DNA of 64,000 bases, taken from NCBI GenBank assembly GCA_025360105.1, contig JANYCT010000057.1, forward strand, positions 62,001 to 126,000, in the 5' to 3' direction. Made by a program: the position numbers and the translations under genes. The notes below the pieces were generated by a model, which searched no databases, had not been told where the DNA came from, and saw only the letters and a program-made list of their open reading frames with translations. This DNA comes from Actinomycetes bacterium. Lineage in GTDB: Bacteria; Actinomycetota; Acidimicrobiia; Acidimicrobiales; Ilumatobacteraceae. Numbering within the stretch: the stretch's first letter is position 1; every line of letters begins with the position of its first letter. Shown here piece after piece: positions 57,723 through 64,000 of this stretch.

Positions 57723-58607
57723 ATGTGGATTCCCATCACCGTCTTGGCCGCCGGCTTCCAGACTGCACGCACCGCGATGCAGCAACGGCTGCGCGCACTG
57801 TTGTCGGTGAGCGGCGCCGGCTTCGTGCGCTATGCCTACGGCGCGCCGCTCTCGCTGTCGGCCGTCGGCATCGCGACGCTCATCGGGGTTCACTTCCCAA
57901 ACATCCCCGCTCATTTCTGGCCGATCATCACCGGTGCCGGTATCGCCCAGATCATCGGCACCATCTGCCTGATCCGCGCCTTTGACGCCCGCGACTACGC
58001 AATCGGCACGGTGTACTCCAAGACCGAGGTCGTGCAGGTGGCGGTGTTTTCATTGGTCTTTCTCGGTGAGTCGTTGCGACCCCTTGGTTGGGTCGCCGTT
58101 GCAATCTGCATGACGGGCATCGTCGTGTTGGCGTCGAAGGGAACGCGCATCTCAATCGCTACGCTGCGCGATCCTGCCGGCCTCTACGGCCTTGCCGCAG
58201 GTGGTCTGTTCGGGTTGGCGGCGGTGGGAATTCGCGCATCGTCGAAGTCGCTCACCGACAGCCCAACGGTGATGCGCGCCATCGTGACGCTTGCTGCGAT
58301 GAACACCATTCAGACCGTGGTGCACGGGAGCTATCTGCTGGCTCGCGAGCGCGAGCAAATCGGCTTGGCATTCCGGCATTGGCGATCGAGTTCGATCGTG
58401 GGTCTGCTCAGCGTGTGCGGCTCAGCGTGCTGGGCAATTGCGTTCACGATGCAGAACGCAGCGCGTGTACGAACCTTTGGCCAGATCGAGTTGCTGTTCA
58501 CGTTCGTGGTGGCGCGAGTGTGGCTACACGAACGCCATAGCCACTACGAAATCGCTGCCAGCGGCTTGGTGCTCACCGGTGTCGTCGGCGTGATGCTCTT
58601 CGGCTGA
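57723..58607 (+). CDS. EamA/DMT-family transporter
   Basis: Multiple TM segments; AIGTVYSKTEVVQVAVFSLVFLGESLRPLGWVAVAICMTGIVVLA. Confidence 0.85.
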   Translation: MWIPITVLAAGFQTARTAMQQRLRALLSVSGAGFVRYAYGAPLSLSAVGIATLIGVHFPNIPAHFWPIITGAGIAQIIGTICLIRAFDARDYAIGTVYSKTEVVQVAVFSLVFLGESLRPLGWVAVAICMTGIVVLASKGTRISIATLRDPAGLYGLAAGGLFGLAAVGIRASSKSLTDSPTVMRAIVTLAAMNTIQTVVHGSYLLAREREQIGLAFRHWRSSSIVGLLSVCGSACWAIAFTMQNAARVRTFGQIELLFTFVVARVWLHERHSHYEIAASGLVLTGVVGVMLFG

Positions 58608-58635
58608 AGCGCACCACCGAGCGTCCGCACGGGGG

Positions 58636-61335
58636 TCAGGTCTTCGTGGCCGCCGTCTTCTTCGCTGCGGGCTTTTTCGCCGTGGCCTTTTTCGCCGTGG
58701 CCTTCTTCGCCGTGGCCTTCTTGGGAGCTGCTCGCTTCGCGGCGGCCTTCTTTGTGGCCGTTGCCTTGCGTGCCGGCAGACCGCCCTTTTCGATAATGGC
58801 CTCGCGGCGCACGGCGAGCAGTTCGTACGCACGCTCGTTGGGCATCGCCTCCAGACGATCGCCCTTGCTGAGCGAGGCGTTGGTCTCGCCGTCGGTGACA
58901 TAGACGCCGAACTTGCCATCTTTGGCAACCACGGGCTTACCGCTAATGGGGTCATTGCCGAACTCGCGCAACGGACCCGTGGCGGCCAGCGATTGCCCGC
59001 CGCGCTTGAACACCTTTGGCGCAGCAAAGATCAACACCGCTTGATCGAGGGTGATCTCGAGCAACTGCTCTTCGCTCGTGATGTTGCGGAAGTCCTTGCC
59101 CTTTTGCACATACGGTCCATAGCGACCGTTGTTGGCGACAATCGCCACACCATCGGCCGGATCGATACCGACGGTGCGCGGCAACTGCAACAGATCGGTG
59201 GCATCGGCAAGCGTGATGCGCTCGAGGGTCATCGTCTTGAACAAGCTCGCCATGCGTGGCTTCTCGAGGCCGGGCGGCAGCGCGTCGGGCGTTCCCCATT
59301 GGACATACGGCCCGTACCGACCGCTCTTGGCGAAGACTGGGAAGCCATCGAGTTCGCCGATGGGCGTATCGCTCTTGGGCTGAGCCAGCAGTGTGAGCGC
59401 CATCTCGACGGTGAGCTCGTCAGGGGTGAGCGTCTCGGGAACGCTGGCGGTGTCGTCGCCGCGCTTCACGTAGGGTCCGTACTTGCCGGGCTTCACCACG
59501 ATCTCAACGCCATCGGCATCGTGACCCAACGGGAAGGTGTTGATCGCCGCCGCATCGATCTCGTCGAGGTTCTCGACGACGAGCCGCTTCAGCCCGGGCA
59601 ACTGTTCGTCGTCATCGTCGCCGAAGTAGAACCGCTGCAACCACTGATCCTTCTTCTGCTCGTTGCGGGCAATGGCGTCGAGGTCCTCCTCGACGCGTGC
59701 CGTGAACGCGTAGTCGACCAGACCCTCGAAATGCTTTTCCATCAGGCCGACAACGGCGAACGCAGTCCATGTCGGCACCAACGCCTGACCCTTCTTCCAC
59801 ACGTAGCCGCGGTCCTGCACGGTCTGGATGATGCTGGCCCACGTGCTGGGACGGCCGATGCCGAGTTCTTCGAGGCGCTTGACAATGCTGGCCTCGGTGA
59901 AACGCGCGGGCGGCGAGGTGGCGTGGCCGTTAGGGGTGATGGAGTTCACGGGCACCGGCTGGCCCACGGTGAGGGTCGGCAGCAATGCCTCTTTGTCGTC
60001 TTCGTTCGCGGTGTCTTCGTCGGTGGATTCCACGTACACCTGGCGGTAGCCGGGGAAGGTGATGGTGGTGCCGCTGGCGGCAAACTCGCAGTCCTGCCCG
60101 GCGCCACCCGCTGTCGGCGCAGACATCGCGCCGAGGCGCACGCTCACCGTGACACCAGCAGCGTCGGCCATCTGGGACGCAAGCGTACGCTGCCAGATCA
60201 TGCGATACAGCGAGAGTTCCTGCCCGTTCAGTTCACCCGCCACCTGATCGGGTGCACGCAACGGCGTGGTGGGACGGATGGCCTCGTGGGCCTCCTGTGC
60301 GTTCTTGATCTTGCCGGTGAACTGACGGGGACCCTTCGAAAGGAACTGCTGACCGTACGCGCGCCCCACCTCGGCACGGATTGCGGCGAGCGCTTCTTCG
60401 CTGAGCATCGCACTGTCGGTACGCATGTAGGTGATGAAACCGCGCTCGTACAGACCCTGGGCGATGCGCATCACCTGTGCGGCGCCGAGTCGCAGCTTGC
60501 GGCCACCCTCTTGCTGCAGCGTGCTCGTCGTGAACGGCGCCTTGGGGCTACTGCGATACGGCTTGTCCTCGACAGAACGAACCGACACGACAGCAGCTGC
60601 CAAACCCGCAGCGAGCGCGTGCGCTTCGTTCTGACTGACGACCACAACACCCTTCTTCGGATTGCCATCACTGCCGAAATCCTTACCCGACGCGACCTTG
60701 GTGCCACCGAGCGCCACCAACGTTGCGGTAAACGCGGGCTGGGTGCCGGTGAGCAGTTCGAGGTCCCAGTAGCCGGCGGTGACGAAGGCGATACGTTCGC
60801 GTTCGCGCTCGACCACGAGGCGGATGGTGGGACTCTGCACACGACCCGCCGACAGGCCACGGTTCACTCGGCGCCACAACACGGGGCTGACTTCGTAGCC
60901 GTACAAACGGTCGAGAATGCGGCGAGTCTCTGCGGCGTCGACGAGTCCGTAATCGATGCTGCGCGGATTGTTGACCGCCTGATCGATGGCGGCCTTGGTG
61001 ATCTCGTGGAACACCATCCGCTTCACGGGCACCTTCGGCTTGAGGTACTCGAGCAGGTGCCAGCTGATGGCTTCGCCCTCGCGGTCTTCGTCGGTCGCGA
61101 GATAAAGCTCGCTTGCGTCCTTCAGTGCCGCCCGGAGGTCCTTGATGACGACCTTGCCGCGCTCGGTGAGTTCGTAGGTGGGTTTGAATCCGTTGTCGAC
61201 ATCGACCGCCAAACCCTTGCTCGGGAGGTCGGCCACATGGCCTACTGAGGCGCGCACATCGAAGGCGCTGCCGAGGAACTTGGAGATCGTCTTGGCTTTC
61301 GCCGGCGACTCCACAATCACGAGGGGTTTTGACAT
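58636..61335 (-). CDS. topA: DNA topoisomerase I with Lys/Ala-rich C-terminal tail
   Basis: MSKPLVIVESPAKAKTISKFLG; LATDEDREGEAISWHLL; GLSAGRVQSPTIRLVVERE; FITYMRTDSAMLS; IGRPSTWASIIQT. Confidence 0.97.
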   Translation of the reverse strand: MSKPLVIVESPAKAKTISKFLGSAFDVRASVGHVADLPSKGLAVDVDNGFKPTYELTERGKVVIKDLRAALKDASELYLATDEDREGEAISWHLLEYLKPKVPVKRMVFHEITKAAIDQAVNNPRSIDYGLVDAAETRRILDRLYGYEVSPVLWRRVNRGLSAGRVQSPTIRLVVERERERIAFVTAGYWDLELLTGTQPAFTATLVALGGTKVASGKDFGSDGNPKKGVVVVSQNEAHALAAGLAAAVVSVRSVEDKPYRSSPKAPFTTSTLQQEGGRKLRLGAAQVMRIAQGLYERGFITYMRTDSAMLSEEALAAIRAEVGRAYGQQFLSKGPRQFTGKIKNAQEAHEAIRPTTPLRAPDQVAGELNGQELSLYRMIWQRTLASQMADAAGVTVSVRLGAMSAPTAGGAGQDCEFAASGTTITFPGYRQVYVESTDEDTANEDDKEALLPTLTVGQPVPVNSITPNGHATSPPARFTEASIVKRLEELGIGRPSTWASIIQTVQDRGYVWKKGQALVPTWTAFAVVGLMEKHFEGLVDYAFTARVEEDLDAIARNEQKKDQWLQRFYFGDDDDEQLPGLKRLVVENLDEIDAAAINTFPLGHDADGVEIVVKPGKYGPYVKRGDDTASVPETLTPDELTVEMALTLLAQPKSDTPIGELDGFPVFAKSGRYGPYVQWGTPDALPPGLEKPRMASLFKTMTLERITLADATDLLQLPRTVGIDPADGVAIVANNGRYGPYVQKGKDFRNITSEEQLLEITLDQAVLIFAAPKVFKRGGQSLAATGPLREFGNDPISGKPVVAKDGKFGVYVTDGETNASLSKGDRLEAMPNERAYELLAVRREAIIEKGGLPARKATATKKAAAKRAAPKKATAKKATAKKATAKKPAAKKTAATKT
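58671..58724. repeat. 15-bp tandem repeat encoding TAKKA repeats in TopA tail
   Basis: Near-identical GCCTTCTTCGCCGTG units. Confidence 0.8.
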
Positions 61336-61467
61336 GCGACCTATTCGCTAAAGCATGACAGGGGTCGTTGTCAAGACGAACGACGGTATTGCCCGAATGA
61401 AATCACCAGCGACGCACAGCCTCGGAGGCCAAAGGCAGGCGCCAGAGAGCGGTGCACGTGACAAATC

Positions 61468-63774
61468 TCAGTCGATGAGCGTCGAGGCCACCGCTGGCGC
61501 GACCGGTGCGTCGTGATGATGACCCTCGACATCAATCTTGGGGATCAGACGATCGAGCCAACCGGGCAACCACCAGTTGCGGGCACCGAGCAGTTCCATC
61601 GTTGCCGGAACCAGCAGCATGCGCACGATGGTGGCGTCGATGAAGACGGCCGAGGCCAGACCCAGACCGAACAGTTTGAGTTGACGATTATCACCGAGGA
61701 TGAACGCGCTGAACACGCACACCATGATGAGCGCTGCCGCGGTGATCACGCGAGCGGTGGCTGCCAGACCATCGGCAACCGCCGTGGCGTTGTCGCCGGT
61801 GCGATCGAACTCTTCTTTCATCCGCGAGAGCAAGAACACCTCGTAGTCCATCGACAGACCGAACACAATCGCAAAGAGCATCATCGGTGCCCACGCCTCG
61901 ACGGGGCCGGCCTTGCCGACACCGATGAGATTCTCGCCCCACCCCCACTGGAACACTGCGACGATCACACCGTATGCGGCACCGATGGACAGCAGGTTCA
62001 TGATCACTGCCTTCAACGGCACAAGCAGACTGCGGAACACCGCCATCAGCAGCAAGAAACTGAGCACCAACACCGCGCCGATCAGTAACGGCAGTCGCGC
62101 GCCGAGGTACTCGGAGAAGTCCTGGCTCGCCGCGGTGAACCCACCGACACGCGATTTGTAGCCGGAATCGGGGATCACATGGTCTCGCAGACGATGCACG
62201 AGATCGGTCGTCGCTACGTCCTGCGGCGCGCTCGCAGGCACCACGGAGATCAACGCCAGATCGGCGCGGATCGGTCGGGCGAACGCGACCTGCACGCCCT
62301 CGGTGGACTGCAGGGTCTTGGTGAACGCCTGCACCTTCGAGGCGTCGGCTGCAGGTGCACCCTCCAGGGTGACCACGAGTGGCCCGTTGAAGCCGGGGCC
62401 GAAGCCCTCGGCGAGCAGGTCGTAGGCCTTGCGCACCGTCTGGTCTGGTTGCGCGTTGCCGGTATCACCGAACCCGAGACGAATCGAGAACAACGGGATC
62501 GTGAGCACCACCAGCACACCGGCGCCGAACGCAAACGCAGGCCAAGGCTTGCGTTGGATGAGCCGGCTCCAGCGATACCAGAAACCCTGTTCGCGGGGCT
62601 TCTCTGCCCGATGGGGCACGGCCTTACGCAGCGATGGGAACACGAAACTCGCCAGCAGCACGGCCCCGGCGAGTGCGAGGCCGCCGAGCACGATGGCGAC
62701 GTTCGAGGTAATGATCGCGCCAAGGCCGCCGACCACGAGTAAGCCCAGCGAGATGAGCGCGGCACGTGACGTGACGTTGATGCGATGTCCAACCATGCCC
62801 AACAGTGCGGGCAGCAATGTGACCGAGGCAATCATCATCATCAGCACGCCGACCGCGGCGCCAGTGGCAAGGCCCCGCACGAACGACAGGCCCATTATGT
62901 ACAGGCCGAGCAACGAGATGATCACCGTCGTGCCGGCGAAGAGTACGGCGCGTCCACTGGTGTCGACGGACTCGACCACTGCGTCCTCTACCGACAAACC
63001 ATCTTGGAGGGCCTCGCGGTAACGCGTCACGATGAACAGCGCATAGTCGATACCCACGCCGAGTCCGATCATCGCGACCATCTGCGTGGTGAAGTCGGGC
63101 ATCTCGGCCACGTTGCTCAACAGACCAACGATGCTCGATCCGAGGCCGAGTCCGATGAGAGCCGTACCGATTGGCAGACCCATCGCAAGCACCGAACCGA
63201 ACGCAAGCACGAGGATGATCACTGCAGCGATCACACCGAGTGCCTCCGACGCAGGGAACTTCACCTTTTGAAACGCCTGACCGCCGTACTCGATCTGCAG
63301 CGTGTGACCCGGCGTCATCTGCGTGGGCGTTGCTGCGCCGAGACCCTGGATCTGATCAGCCAACGCGCCAAACTGCGTCTGGGTGCGTTCGGTGATCTTC
63401 AGCTGTGCGAAACCGATAGTTCCGTCTGCACTGATCTGCTGCTTGGGTGCGTCGTAGGGGCTGGTCACCTGCACGCCCGCGATCGCGTCGACCTTGGTGA
63501 ATAGATCGGCGAGCGCCACCTTGACCGCCGGATCGTTGATGCCCTGGGTCGCCTTCACGACGATCTGCGAGTCGAAGCCGGCTTGTTCCTTGCTGACGCT
63601 CTCGAGGAGACGGAACACGTCGCGCGCTTCGCCGCTCGGCAATTGCATCTGCGTGTGAAAATTGGAGCCGACAACGCTGGAGGTCACGCCGAGCGCAACG
63701 AACAATGGAATCCAGATCGCGAAGACCACGACCTTTCGGTGACGTACGCACCAGCGCGCGAGACGAGACAACAT
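61468..63774 (-). CDS. MMPL/RND-family transporter
   Basis: MLSRLARWCVRHRKVVVFAIWIPLFVALG; GLGVGIDYALFIVTRYREAL; FGLSMDYEVFLLSRMKEEFDRTGDN. Confidence 0.94.
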   Translation of the reverse strand: MLSRLARWCVRHRKVVVFAIWIPLFVALGVTSSVVGSNFHTQMQLPSGEARDVFRLLESVSKEQAGFDSQIVVKATQGINDPAVKVALADLFTKVDAIAGVQVTSPYDAPKQQISADGTIGFAQLKITERTQTQFGALADQIQGLGAATPTQMTPGHTLQIEYGGQAFQKVKFPASEALGVIAAVIILVLAFGSVLAMGLPIGTALIGLGLGSSIVGLLSNVAEMPDFTTQMVAMIGLGVGIDYALFIVTRYREALQDGLSVEDAVVESVDTSGRAVLFAGTTVIISLLGLYIMGLSFVRGLATGAAVGVLMMMIASVTLLPALLGMVGHRINVTSRAALISLGLLVVGGLGAIITSNVAIVLGGLALAGAVLLASFVFPSLRKAVPHRAEKPREQGFWYRWSRLIQRKPWPAFAFGAGVLVVLTIPLFSIRLGFGDTGNAQPDQTVRKAYDLLAEGFGPGFNGPLVVTLEGAPAADASKVQAFTKTLQSTEGVQVAFARPIRADLALISVVPASAPQDVATTDLVHRLRDHVIPDSGYKSRVGGFTAASQDFSEYLGARLPLLIGAVLVLSFLLLMAVFRSLLVPLKAVIMNLLSIGAAYGVIVAVFQWGWGENLIGVGKAGPVEAWAPMMLFAIVFGLSMDYEVFLLSRMKEEFDRTGDNATAVADGLAATARVITAAALIMVCVFSAFILGDNRQLKLFGLGLASAVFIDATIVRMLLVPATMELLGARNWWLPGWLDRLIPKIDVEGHHHDAPVAPAVASTLID

Positions 63775-63916
63775 GAGGGGATTTCCGTTCTTCGGGGGGG
63801 AAGGCACTCTGGGTCGGGCCACGTAGCCGCTCTACGGGCGCCACCGCCACGATATTCGGTTGAATACGACGGAGCGAGGGTTATTGGTCACACTGCGTGT
63901 CGATGCTCGGAAGCGT

Positions 63917-63945
63917 TGACGAACCGGCGTCCACTCTCTACGGTC
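63917..63945 (+). promoter_or_regulatory. Sigma70-like promoter TTGACG-N17-TACGGT
   Basis: Directly upstream of ATG at 63955 (short or absent leader). Confidence 0.5.
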
Positions 63946-63954
63946 AGAGGCACG

Positions 63955-64000
63955 ATGACGCACACGCCCGAGGCCGCACTTGGCTGGACCCCACAACTGG
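63955..64000 (+). CDS. 5' fragment of a protein gene, truncated by window end
   Basis: MTHTPEAALGWTPQL..., promoter-like sequence upstream; too short to assign. Confidence 0.35.
   Translation, partial: MTHTPEAALGWTPQL

Noticed and set aside
58993-61248. 751-aa plus-strand ORF antisense to topA
   Set aside because: topA is unambiguous; the ORF is His/Arg/Gly-biased as expected for an opposite-strand phase.

Overview
High-GC actinobacterial chromosomal segment, probably a marine or freshwater Acidimicrobiia (Ilumatobacter-like). The taxon is an inference from gene content: mshA, sigR/rsrA, F420-type LLM oxidoreductases, rex-hemACD. I see about 65 protein genes and one tRNA-Thr(CGT). I see no rRNA, CRISPR array, IS element or prophage. 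The window is mostly conserved chromosome: aat, nhaA, mshA/YbjN, proC, SAM hydrolase, rex-hemA-hemC-hemD...hemB-hemL, tilS, sigR-rsrA, holB-tmk-topA. An accessory catabolic and regulatory stretch (~41-55 kb) carries LLM, AKR, MDR and SDR enzymes, a carotenoid oxygenase and a Liv-type ABC importer. Main points of interest: (1) a moaD - twin-motif RsiG-like (c-di-GMP anti-sigma) - XRE - type IV pilin neighbourhood, with a PilZ/degenerate-glycosyltransferase/SdrD-type surface protein about 2-5 kb upstream; (2) proC flanked by strong RNA secondary structure, including a four-hairpin element with two GNRA tetraloops between proC and the SAM hydrolase gene; (3) a dual-specificity-phosphatase-like protein whose HCX5R loop reads HNX5R; (4) a decayed AbiEi-like gene carrying six perfect copies of a heptanucleotide; (5) operator-like palindromes for Rex, TetR and MerR regulators; (6) recurrent 12-15 bp tandem duplications at gene ends. 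All calls come from reading the sequence and supplied translations. No database search was run.
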